From Clostridia bacterium (GTDB lineage: Bacteria; Bacillota; Clostridia; Oscillospirales; Acutalibacteraceae), in contig JAUNIE010000005.1 in the NCBI GenBank assembly GCA_030523605.1, forward strand, positions 1 through 45,431: 45,431 nt of DNA, in the 5' to 3' direction. Below the pieces are notes generated by a model. That model had not been told where the DNA came from. It saw only the letters and a list, made by a program, of their open reading frames with translations, and made no database searches. This document shows positions 1 through 6,419 of the stretch, piece after piece. Within the stretch, counting starts at the first letter, position 1. Each line of letters starts with the position of its first letter. The position numbers and the translations under genes are program-made.

Positions 1-11
1 ACAATTTAAAA

Positions 12-39
12 ATAACTGCCATAAATTGTAGGCAGTTAT
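12..39 (-). terminator. Terminator of the first GG-peptide gene
   Basis: A 9-bp perfect stem (12-20 with 31-39, ATAACTGCC/GGCAGTTAT) is followed, on the minus strand, by a T-rich run at positions 1-11. It lies 74 bases past the stop codon of the minus-strand gene that ends at 113. Confidence 0.65.
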
Positions 40-71
40 ATGTTCACTGTTATAATTATCTTGCGACTAAA

Positions 72-495
72 ATAATTGTCACTTTTTATGGCAGACCAAT
101 TTATAAACTATTTTATTCCTTAGCCGAGTTTGAATCATCCGCTGTTTCTTCAAACGGTTTAGGCTTGTTTACAATTATGTCGTTCAAATCGTATTTATTA
201 TCCCACCAACCGGGTCCACCATAAGCAACCACGGTGCGGCGATCCCACGGAAGGTGCTCTTTTATTTTATCGCACTGCTCATCCGTAATTGCATTACCGC
301 CGGCTATTTGAGCCTGGTCTTCTTCGCTGAGCTTACTTACCGCTTTATTTAGTGCTTCAATTTGTTTTTCATCCATAATTATTACCTCCATTTTATAAAT
401 TAAATTATCATTTACGCTTCGCTATGCAAACCGAAAATAGGTTTGCTCAGACTGTGTTTTTCTTGTGCCGATCTGCCATAAAAAGTTGCAATTAT
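72..495. mobile_element. MITE-like element with inverted repeats, carrying a GG-peptide gene
   Basis: Positions 72-95 and 472-495 are inverted copies of each other (22 of 24 bases match; the two mismatches are adjacent). Each arm is directly flanked on its outside by the same 5 bases, CTAAA (67-71 and 496-500), as expected of a target-site duplication. No transposase is encoded inside, so it would be a non-autonomous element with one passenger gene (113-376). A stable hairpin (426-446, GCAAACC/GGTTTGC) also lies inside. The promoter that probably drives the gene (553-581) lies outside the element. The repeat and the 5-base duplication are seen directly; mobility is inferred. Confidence 0.5.
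113..376 (-). CDS. Small double-glycine leader peptide, YGGP motif
   Basis: Encodes 87 residues. The N-terminus is a short acidic leader ending in LSEEDQAQIAGG (GG at 26-27), the type cut by C39 peptidases of ABC exporters. The next part carries ITDEQC and a YGGP motif (52-55) followed by Trp-Trp, then an acidic tail. The LTxEQC and YGxP motifs recur in the proteins at 5635 and 6005, so this is a family with different tails. The start is the second possible ATG: the upstream in-frame ATG is itself part of the GGAGG ribosome binding site, which is correctly spaced for the start at 376. No modifying enzyme or transporter is nearby, so the mature function (bacteriocin, signal or other exported peptide) is unknown. 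Confidence 0.75.
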   Translation of the reverse strand: MDEKQIEALNKAVSKLSEEDQAQIAGGNAITDEQCDKIKEHLPWDRRTVVAYGGPGWWDNKYDLNDIIVNKPKPFEETADDSNSAKE

Positions 496-552
496 CTAAA
501 CGACTTCAACCAGCCAGTTACAATCGCCCTTTTTTCTCGATCTCACAATTGT

Positions 553-581
553 ATAGTATATGAATAAAAAATATTTGTCAA
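553..581 (-). promoter_or_regulatory. Promoter for the GG-peptide gene
   Basis: On the minus strand, TTGACA (576-581) and TACTAT (553-558) are separated by 17 bases. Transcription would start near 546 and give a leader of about 170 bases that crosses the right inverted repeat of the MITE-like element and the 426-446 hairpin. Confidence 0.55.
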
Positions 582-604
582 CACTTTTAAAAATGAAAAT
601 AATA

Positions 605-661
605 GAAAAACAGCCATACTAATTATAGGCCGTCGTCTATTTTTGAAAATAAAAATGGCTG
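605..661 (-). terminator. Terminator of tRNA-Gln
   Basis: CAGCCAT (611-617) pairs with ATGGCTG (655-661). On the minus strand the second arm is followed by a T run (606-610 complement). The first arm in the RNA overlaps the 3' CCA end of the tRNA. A smaller stem (ATAG/CTAT) sits in the loop. Confidence 0.45.
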
Positions 662-729
662 CGGAAGAAGGATTCGAACCCTCACATACAGAGTCAGAGT
701 CTGCTGTGCTACCGTTACACCATTCCGCA
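656..729 (-). tRNA. tRNA-Gln (anticodon CTG)
   Basis: A full cloverleaf is readable on the minus strand. The acceptor stem is TGCGGAA/TTCCGCA with discriminator G and an encoded CCA. The anticodon stem is GCAGA/TCTGT with loop CTCTGAC, giving anticodon CTG (reads CAG, glutamine). The T arm contains GGTTCGAATCC. It stands alone between the GG-peptide gene and spoIIP. Confidence 0.93.
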
Positions 730-861
730 ACATTTACAGTTTACATTCTACCAGACTAAATTACGCATGTCAAGAACTTTTATTTTGGTAATAAAATATT
801 TTTCTCTCTCATAAAAATTACTGATATACCTATGCTCAGCTACTTTTTTGGGAGGATAAAA

Positions 862-1989
862 ATGAATGTCGTACTAAAGAAAAAGATAATTAACCTATCA
901 CTTGATATGCTTTCGGTTTGCGCCGCCGCCACGGCTCTGTGGTGCATCTTTTTGAGGTTTAAAAAAATAAAATCTCCGCAAAGTGATTTAAGCATTATTG
1001 CAGCAAAATCAATTTTTCCACGCCAAAATAAAAATAGTCTTCTAAAAACTCGTTTAAATTTTTTGAATAGTTCTGAAAATAATAATTGTACTACGCAACC
1101 TGAAAATCAAATACCGGAGCGAACCGAACCACAAAAAAGCGATATGAATCTACCCGAATTTGATGGTAACAACGGCGAAAACTACGAAAAAGAAGAAGGC
1201 GAAACTCATAAAATCATCGAAAGTCAAATTGGTTCGGGAGGAACAAAATGTGAAAACTTCTACGTTAAAAATTCCACGGGTGAAGATATCAATTTTGGTG
1301 CGGAGCTTAAAAGCCCCCCTGAAATAAATATCAAAAATACCTCTGAACCCCAAGTACTCATATTTCACACGCATACTTCCGAATCGTATATGAGCAAAGA
1401 TGTTGGATTTTTCTATGATAGCTTTTATCCACGTTCGCTTGATAATTCCAAAAATGTTACCAGGGTAGGCCAAGCTATCGCAGACAAGCTAAATGAAAAC
1501 GGAATCGGAGTTATACACGATGAAACTTATCATGATAATCCCACCTACAACGGCTCATATTCACGTTCGGCGCAAACTATAAAGAATAATCTTAATAATC
1601 ATCCGTCCATTCAGGTTGTAATTGACATACACAGGGATAGTCTTGGCACGAACGAAAGCGGAAAGATTAAACCTACATTCAAGTATGGCGACAAAAAAGC
1701 CGCCCAGCTTATGATTATCTCAGGGTGCGACCCCGACAGAAGTCTGGGCTTCCCGAACTGGCGCAAAAATTTAAAACTTGCTCTGCGCCTTCAAAAATAC
1801 TGCGAAAGTATGTTCCCGGGCATCACCAGGCCGCTTAATTTTTCTAAAGTTAAGTATAACGAACATCTTACACCTGGTTCACTGCTGATAGAAATAGGAA
1901 GCGACGCAAATACACTTGAAGAGGCAATTTATACCGGTTCTATGCTTGGTGAATCGCTTGCAAAAATGCTGGGTGATTTAAAAAATTAA
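862..1989 (+). CDS. spoIIP: Stage II sporulation protein P (SpoIIP)
   Basis: SpoIIP is a peptidoglycan amidase/endopeptidase that works with SpoIID and SpoIIM to thin the septal wall during engulfment of the forespore. The 375-residue protein has an N-terminal membrane anchor (about 12-30), a low-complexity linker, and a catalytic domain from about residue 163 that contains HTHTSESY (169-176), the later VVIDIHRD motif and the C-terminal EIGSDANT segment, all typical of the family. I place the start at 862 because GGGAGG lies 5 bases upstream; a longer in-frame reading from 832 has no ribosome binding site. Expression is expected in the mother cell under sigma-E; only a poor sigma-E-like match is visible upstream. 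It is the clearest sign that the organism forms endospores. Confidence 0.93.
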   Translation: MNVVLKKKIINLSLDMLSVCAAATALWCIFLRFKKIKSPQSDLSIIAAKSIFPRQNKNSLLKTRLNFLNSSENNNCTTQPENQIPERTEPQKSDMNLPEFDGNNGENYEKEEGETHKIIESQIGSGGTKCENFYVKNSTGEDINFGAELKSPPEINIKNTSEPQVLIFHTHTSESYMSKDVGFFYDSFYPRSLDNSKNVTRVGQAIADKLNENGIGVIHDETYHDNPTYNGSYSRSAQTIKNNLNNHPSIQVVIDIHRDSLGTNESGKIKPTFKYGDKKAAQLMIISGCDPDRSLGFPNWRKNLKLALRLQKYCESMFPGITRPLNFSKVKYNEHLTPGSLLIEIGSDANTLEEAIYTGSMLGESLAKMLGDLKN

Positions 1990-2002
1990 GGAAGTTGAGA
2001 AT

Positions 2003-2212
2003 ATGTTTAATAGACGAAAATATTTTTTAATGTCTATGATATACTCTATAATGATACTTTGTTTGATAATCGGTTTTGTGGTCGTGGAAAAAGCGGCACA
2101 TAACGTAATATACCCCGAAAAAACACCTTTTTTATCGTACAGTTTTTCGGGAATTATCCCCAAAATGGTTAAACTTCATTTTATGGGCAAAGATTTTATT
2201 CTACACTTTTAA
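2003..2212 (+). CDS. Small single-pass membrane protein
   Basis: Encodes 69 residues that I do not recognise. It has a positively charged N-terminus (MFNRRKYF), one strong hydrophobic segment at about residues 8-28, and a short extracytoplasmic part rich in aromatic and basic residues. It starts 13 bases after spoIIP with a ribosome binding site (AAGGAAG), so it is probably co-transcribed with spoIIP and could have a sporulation role. This link is inferred from position only. Confidence 0.6.
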   Translation: MFNRRKYFLMSMIYSIMILCLIIGFVVVEKAAHNVIYPEKTPFLSYSFSGIIPKMVKLHFMGKDFILHF

Positions 2213-2218
2213 TATTGG

Positions 2219-2227
2219 TGGTATAAT
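2219..2227 (+). promoter_or_regulatory. Extended -10 promoter for the 2267-murC pair
   Basis: TGG directly precedes TATAAT (2222-2227), an extended -10 element, which can work without a good -35; none is visible. It lies in the short gap after the small membrane protein and would give a leader of about 35 bases. Confidence 0.45.
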
Positions 2228-2266
2228 ATTAATTACGAGAAAAATTAAGTCTAAGAAGGTTAGAAT

Positions 2267-2692
2267 ATGCGAAAATCAAATAGATTTATTACGTTTTTTG
2301 CCATTTTGGTATTATTATTCGCACCATGCGCACTTGCCAAGAACGAAAATCGCAAGCCTCCTAATTTTTTAAAATTTATTGCACGCAGCAATGAAAAATA
2401 TGAGAATCCGGAACTCAAAGAAAAACTTTCGCACATGAAAGAAATGCGTGAAGCTCCTGAAAGTGCGGATGAAAACGATGAATTTTCAAAATATGATTTA
2501 ACGGATTATAATGGGAGAAATATCCTCGAAAGCTGTTTGGCGTGGCTTGCTATTATTTGCGTGTGCATAATTATCATAAAAATAATTTGCACTAATTTTA
2601 GAATTCCTTTCGATTACGACCCAAACTTTGCGAATAAGCATGCCCCTCGCAGAAAACCAAGAAATATGAAATATAATTTTCAAAAAAGGTGA
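2267..2692 (+). CDS. Small exported or membrane protein upstream of murC
   Basis: Encodes 141 residues of unknown function. A signal-peptide-like N-terminus (about 8-25, ending ALA-K) is followed by a charged region with many Glu and Lys, then a second hydrophobic segment (about 87-108) and a basic tail. The likely topology is two membrane spans with an outside loop if the first segment is not cleaved. It ends only 6 bases before murC, so the two genes are almost certainly one transcript and it may be linked to cell-envelope work. Confidence 0.65.
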   Translation: MRKSNRFITFFAILVLLFAPCALAKNENRKPPNFLKFIARSNEKYENPELKEKLSHMKEMREAPESADENDEFSKYDLTDYNGRNILESCLAWLAIICVCIIIIKIICTNFRIPFDYDPNFANKHAPRRKPRNMKYNFQKR

Positions 2693-2698
2693 TTTAAC

Positions 2699-4069
2699 AT
2701 GGAAAGCAGTAAAATTACAAATCTTAATAACATAAAAAACGTATATTTTATCGGTATTGGCGGCTCGGGAATGTTCCCCCTCGCCCACATTTTAAAAGAA
2801 AAAGGATTTAATGTTTCGGGCGCTGATATATATGAATCCGACACGCTTCAAAAAGTAAGAGCTTTGGGCATTAAAGTCTATACGGAGCACAAAGAAAGCA
2901 ATATAGACGGCCAAGATTTAATAGTATTTTCAGCTGCAATCAAAGAAACAAATCCTGAAATAATTGCGGCAAAAAAAGCAGGCATTCCTATAATCGAACG
3001 CAGCGTTATGCTTGGGCTTATCTTTAATAAATATAAAAACAGTATTGGTGTTTCGGGCACGCACGGTAAAACCACAACTACGTCTATGATAACTTCCGTG
3101 CTCATCGATGCCGACAAGAAACCAACAAGCGTTATAGGCGCAACACTCAAAAAATTAGGCGGAAACAGCTGCATCGGTAATTCTGATATTATAGTTGCCG
3201 AAGCCTGCGAATACGTTGACAGCTTTTTACAGTTAAACCCTGCGATTTCCGTAATAACAAACGTGGACGCCGACCATCTGGATTATTTCGGCAACCTTGA
3301 AAACGTAATTAAATCGTTCAGAAAATACGCACTTCAAACTTCTGAGCTTGTTATTTATAACGGCGACAGCGAAAACGCCAAAAAAGCTACCGAAAATATT
3401 CCCGCAAAAACAATAAGTTTCGGGCTTAATAAGCAAAACGACTACTACGCAAAAAACATTAGTTTTGGGAAAATGCAAAATGCTCAGTTTGATATAATAC
3501 ACAGCGATAAAGTAGTCGCCCACATAAATTTAAGCGTGCCTGGTAAACATAACATTTATAACGCTCTGGCAGCCTATGTTGTGTGCTCCAACCTCGGCGT
3601 AAGTAATAAAGATTTCGAAAAATCAATAACCGAGTTCAAAGGCGCTCACAGAAGATTCGAAATTTTACTCGAAAAGAATGGCATAACTGTAGCAGACGAT
3701 TTTGCTCATCATCCAACTGAAATTGAAAGCACTCTCGAAGCCGCTTCAAAAATGGGATTTAAACGTGTTGTGGCAATATTCCAACCGCACACATTTTCAA
3801 GAACAGCGATGTTCCAAAAAGAGTTTGCCAAGGCTCTATCAATAGCTGACGAAGTTATAGTTTCTGACATATTGCCCGTTCGTGAAACAAACACTTATGG
3901 CGTTAAATCCACCGATTTAACCGACAAAATTCAAAACTCTCACTATATCCCTACCTTTGAAGAAATATGTAAATATATAGTTAAAAACGCCCAAAGCGGA
4001 GATTTAATCCTAACTCTGGGCGGCGGTAACGTTTATAAATGCGCAAATATGATTGCCGAAAAGCTTTAA
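2699..4069 (+). CDS. murC: UDP-N-acetylmuramate--L-alanine ligase
   Basis: MurC adds the first amino acid, L-alanine, to UDP-MurNAc in the cytoplasmic part of peptidoglycan synthesis, using ATP. The 456-residue protein has the usual three domains: the N-terminal nucleotide-binding domain with FIGIGGSGM (17-25), the central ATPase domain with GTHGKTTT (120-127), and the C-terminal ligase domain with DDFAHHPTEI. Length and motifs fit a full-length enzyme. A ribosome binding site (AAAGGTGAT) precedes the ATG. The stop codon overlaps by 4 bases the stop of the convergent gene at 4066. Confidence 0.97.
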   Translation: MESSKITNLNNIKNVYFIGIGGSGMFPLAHILKEKGFNVSGADIYESDTLQKVRALGIKVYTEHKESNIDGQDLIVFSAAIKETNPEIIAAKKAGIPIIERSVMLGLIFNKYKNSIGVSGTHGKTTTTSMITSVLIDADKKPTSVIGATLKKLGGNSCIGNSDIIVAEACEYVDSFLQLNPAISVITNVDADHLDYFGNLENVIKSFRKYALQTSELVIYNGDSENAKKATENIPAKTISFGLNKQNDYYAKNISFGKMQNAQFDIIHSDKVVAHINLSVPGKHNIYNALAAYVVCSNLGVSNKDFEKSITEFKGAHRRFEILLEKNGITVADDFAHHPTEIESTLEAASKMGFKRVVAIFQPHTFSRTAMFQKEFAKALSIADEVIVSDILPVRETNTYGVKSTDLTDKIQNSHYIPTFEEICKYIVKNAQSGDLILTLGGGNVYKCANMIAEKL

Positions 4070-4299
4070 CTTACAGGATTTGTCTGTGACTGCGGCTGGG
4101 TCTGCTGCGGAGGTGTTTTTCGCATCTTCTCGCCTATTGTTCTCCCTGCAGAATCAGTTGCCTTGACTACCCATCCTACTCCCGGAATGTCTTTAACGCT
4201 ATAATTTTTACCCGTAGAGCCATTGATTATCCCAAGCGTAAACACCGTCAATACCACTGTAAGTACTACTCCGATGGATATTTTAATAACATCTTTCAT
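4066..4299 (-). CDS. Small membrane protein with Gln/Pro-rich tail
   Basis: Encodes 77 residues that I do not recognise. One membrane span (about 7-27) after a short start is followed by about 50 residues ending in a stretch rich in Gln, Pro and Thr. The positive-inside rule gives no strong answer. It has a good ribosome binding site (AGAGGAGAAG, 4 to 5 bases before ATG) and a good promoter at 4337-4365, so it is a real gene although it overlaps the end of murC. Confidence 0.65.
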   Translation of the reverse strand: MKDVIKISIGVVLTVVLTVFTLGIINGSTGKNYSVKDIPGVGWVVKATDSAGRTIGEKMRKTPPQQTQPQSQTNPVS

Positions 4300-4336
4300 T
4301 AAACTTCTCCTCTTTAGGTTTTGTCATCTGATACAC

Positions 4337-4365
4337 ATTATAACACCTATTTAATACCACGTCAA
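4337..4365 (-). promoter_or_regulatory. Promoter for the small membrane protein at 4066
   Basis: On the minus strand, TTGACG (4360-4365) and TATAAT (4337-4342) are 17 bases apart, with the gene starting about 38 bases downstream of the -10. Confidence 0.6.
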
Positions 4366-4378
4366 TTAACATAAAATC

Positions 4379-4407
4379 TTGATAATCACTTTAAAAAGCG
4401 TTATTAT
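4379..4407 (+). promoter_or_regulatory. Promoter for rubrerythrin-ndk
   Basis: TTGATA (4379-4384) and TATTAT (4402-4407) are separated by 17 bases, with the start codon 37 bases downstream. It is back to back with the divergent promoter at 4337-4365. No clear PerR box was seen. Confidence 0.6.
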
Positions 4408-4444
4408 ATTATGTGTAAAATTTAAATGAAAGGAAGTTATTACT

Positions 4445-5035
4445 ATGGCAGTAGCGTTTGAAACCAGCAACACCAGAGTTAATCTCATGAAAGCATTTGC
4501 GGGAGAAAGTCAAGCAAGAAACAGATATACTATGGCCGCTTCCCAAGCAAAAAAAGAAGGTCTGCATATTGTACAACGTGTATTTGAGTTCACAGCAAAT
4601 CAAGAAAAAGAACACGCCGAACAGTTCTACAAAAAACTTACCCCTGTTGCAGACACTCAAATTTCAATTTCAGGCGATTTCCCCGTAAATATCTATAAAG
4701 ATTCAATCGGAAATTTAAAAGCCGCCCGTGAAAATGAATATGCCGAATACAACGATGTTTACCAAGCATTTGCAGACGAGGCCAGATCAGAAGGTTTTTA
4801 TGATATCGAAAAGCTCTTCCATGATGTAGCCATTGCCGAGAAACTCCACGGCGACAGGTACGGAAAATTCTTGGAACTCATAGAATCGGGAAGACTGTTT
4901 GAATCGGACAAAGAAGAAACTTGGCTTTGCCTCAATTGCGGTAATCTCTACAAAGGCAAAATTGCGCCCGAACTTTGCCCCATCTGCAACCACAACCAAG
5001 GGTATCAAATAAGACATGATTGGATTTTACTTTAA
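4445..5035 (+). CDS. rbr: Rubrerythrin
   Basis: Rubrerythrin reduces hydrogen peroxide in anaerobes, taking electrons from reduced rubredoxin or NADH-linked partners. The 196-residue protein has the N-terminal four-helix ferritin-like domain with di-iron ligand motifs (AGESQARNRY near residue 19 and NQEKEHAEQ near 55) and a C-terminal rubredoxin-like domain with CLNCG and CPICNH at about residues 160-180, which bind a single iron. Ribosome binding site AAAGGAAG. ndk follows 18 bases later, probably on the same transcript. Confidence 0.96.
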   Translation: MAVAFETSNTRVNLMKAFAGESQARNRYTMAASQAKKEGLHIVQRVFEFTANQEKEHAEQFYKKLTPVADTQISISGDFPVNIYKDSIGNLKAARENEYAEYNDVYQAFADEARSEGFYDIEKLFHDVAIAEKLHGDRYGKFLELIESGRLFESDKEETWLCLNCGNLYKGKIAPELCPICNHNQGYQIRHDWILL

Positions 5036-5053
5036 TATTAAGGAGCTAGAAAA

Positions 5054-5467
5054 ATGGCAACAGAAAGAACTTACATAATGCTTAAACCAGACTGCGTAAA
5101 AAGAAAATTAATGGGAAAAGTTATAAACAGAATCGAAGAAAAAGGATACACCATTTCAAACATCAAAATGATGAATTTGGACGAGAAAATTCTTCGTGAA
5201 CACTACGCACACATCGCAGACAGACCTTTTTTCCCGGAGATAGTCGAATACATGACATCAGGTCCCGTTGTAGGAATGATTGTTGAAGGAGAAAACGTAG
5301 TTAAAGGTATGCGAATTTTGATGGGAGCAACGAAATTCGAAGAAGCAACTGCAGGCACAATTCGTGGAGATTTCGCCATGAGTACCGCTGAAAATATTGT
5401 GCACGGTTCGGATTCACCCGAAAATGGCGAGATTGAAATCAAAAGATTCTTCGGCGAAAATGCTTAA
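5054..5467 (+). CDS. ndk: Nucleoside diphosphate kinase
   Basis: Transfers the gamma-phosphate of ATP to nucleoside diphosphates through a phospho-histidine. The 137-residue protein starts with the family motif ERTYIMLKPD and contains the active-site stretch NIVHGSDS with catalytic His at about residue 116. Length is normal. It has a ribosome binding site (AAGGAG), follows rubrerythrin closely and ends at a clear terminator. Confidence 0.97.
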   Translation: MATERTYIMLKPDCVKRKLMGKVINRIEEKGYTISNIKMMNLDEKILREHYAHIADRPFFPEIVEYMTSGPVVGMIVEGENVVKGMRILMGATKFEEATAGTIRGDFAMSTAENIVHGSDSPENGEIEIKRFFGENA

Positions 5468-5492
5468 AGGATTAAAATAACATTCTTTTATG

Positions 5493-5527
5493 AACACCGC
5501 ATTTATTTTTAGTGTGGTGTTTTATTT
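5493..5527 (+). terminator. Terminator after ndk
   Basis: The stem AACACC (5493-5498)/GGTGTT (5516-5521), extended by GCA/TGT, is followed by a T-rich run (5520-5532). Confidence 0.8.
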
Positions 5528-5555
5528 ATTTTTTAAAAAATATATAAATAATCGA

Positions 5556-5584
5556 TTGACAAACCAAAATTATATGCATATAAT
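5556..5584 (+). promoter_or_regulatory. Consensus promoter for the GG-peptide pair
   Basis: TTGACA (5556-5561) and TATAAT (5579-5584) are both perfect and 17 bases apart. Transcription should start near 5591 and be strong for the two small GG-leader genes downstream. Confidence 0.85.
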
Positions 5585-5634
5585 ATAAATGTGCTTGATT
5601 TATAAGCTAAAAAATTTTAAAGGAGGAATCAGTT

Positions 5635-5952
5635 ATGAACGAAACTGAAAAAAGAGCATTTGGAATTCTTGGCGAAGAAGCAAAAAAACAAATTGCAGGA
5701 GGAGTAAAGGAAGATGAGGCTCTCACTAATGAGCAGTGCGCCGAACTCAATGAAGCGATAAGTCAGCTCAGCAAGGAAGACCAACTCAAAATTGCGGGCG
5801 GCAAATCTGAAAAAGAGTCAGACGACTCTGTAGTCAATAAAGAGTTGCAAAAACTCCATCTATTTCCCGTCGCCAAATACGGCATGCCGAATCCCGAAAA
5901 GCACTTGCTAAAGGAAATAGAACAGAAAGAACAAGATAATCACGAGGAATAA
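5635..5952 (+). CDS. Two-leader GG protein, YGMP motif
   Basis: Encodes 105 residues with two successive leader-like segments ending in double glycine: GEEAKKQIAGG (GG at 22-23) and LSKEDQLKIAGG (GG at 55-56). The segment between them carries LTNEQC. The tail after the second GG is charged and holds KYGMP (81-85), matching the YGxP motif of its relatives at 113 and 6005. The first about 35 residues are nearly identical to those of the 6005 protein, so the pair arose by tandem duplication. GGAGGAATC ribosome binding site. Function unknown; export through a C39-type ABC transporter is the likely fate. Confidence 0.75.
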   Translation: MNETEKRAFGILGEEAKKQIAGGVKEDEALTNEQCAELNEAISQLSKEDQLKIAGGKSEKESDDSVVNKELQKLHLFPVAKYGMPNPEKHLLKEIEQKEQDNHEE

Positions 5953-6004
5953 AGATAAAAAAATTTAGATAAGTACAAATCTTTAACAAAATGGGGTAAT
6001 AATC

Positions 6005-6349
6005 ATGAACGAAACCGAAAAAAGAGCATTTGAAGTGCTCGGCGAAGAGGAACAACAAAAAATCGCAGGAGGAGTAAAAGAAGACGAAGCACTAACAAGT
6101 GAACAATGCCAAAAACTGCGCATTGCAGTGAGTCAGCTCAGCGAGGAAGACCAAATTAAAATTGCGGACGGCAAAGACGCACACAAAATAAAAATACCTG
6201 GAATAATTAGTAGAGCAAGTATGGTAGCGATAGGTTATGGTGCACCACCACTATTGCAAGCAATACCACCAATAAATAGAGAATGGCTGGAAAAATTGAA
6301 TCCCGAAAAGAAAAATAAACCAATAAAAGAAGAAAAAAATAACTTATAA
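6005..6349 (+). CDS. GG-leader protein, YGAP motif, second GG lost
   Basis: Encodes 114 residues and is a tandem duplicate of the 5635 gene. The first leader (GG at 22-23) is intact. In the second, LSEEDQIKIA is followed by Asp-Gly (55-56) instead of Gly-Gly, so a C39 peptidase would be expected to cut only at the first site. The tail differs in being more hydrophobic and proline-rich, with GYGAPP (77-82). The ribosome binding site is weaker (GGGG). Co-transcribed with the 5635 gene from the promoter at 5556 and ended by the hairpin at 6371. Confidence 0.72.
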   Translation: MNETEKRAFEVLGEEEQQKIAGGVKEDEALTSEQCQKLRIAVSQLSEEDQIKIADGKDAHKIKIPGIISRASMVAIGYGAPPLLQAIPPINREWLEKLNPEKKNKPIKEEKNNL

Positions 6350-6370
6350 ACGAAATTCTTATCAAAAAAT

Positions 6371-6400
6371 TACCCCGCCTGATTTTACAGGTCGGGGTTA
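6371..6400. terminator. Bidirectional terminator between convergent GG genes
   Basis: A strong stem ACCCCGCCTG/CAGGTCGGGGT with a short loop lies between the converging genes ending at 6349 (plus) and 6420 (minus), with A/T-rich runs on both sides. Confidence 0.75.
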
Positions 6401-6419
6401 ATTAAATGCTCCAAATATC

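Noticed and set aside
800..830. Sigma-E promoter before spoIIP
   Set aside because: A CATAAAAAT-like -10 with an AATAAA-like upstream box exists but matches the consensus too poorly to list as a feature.
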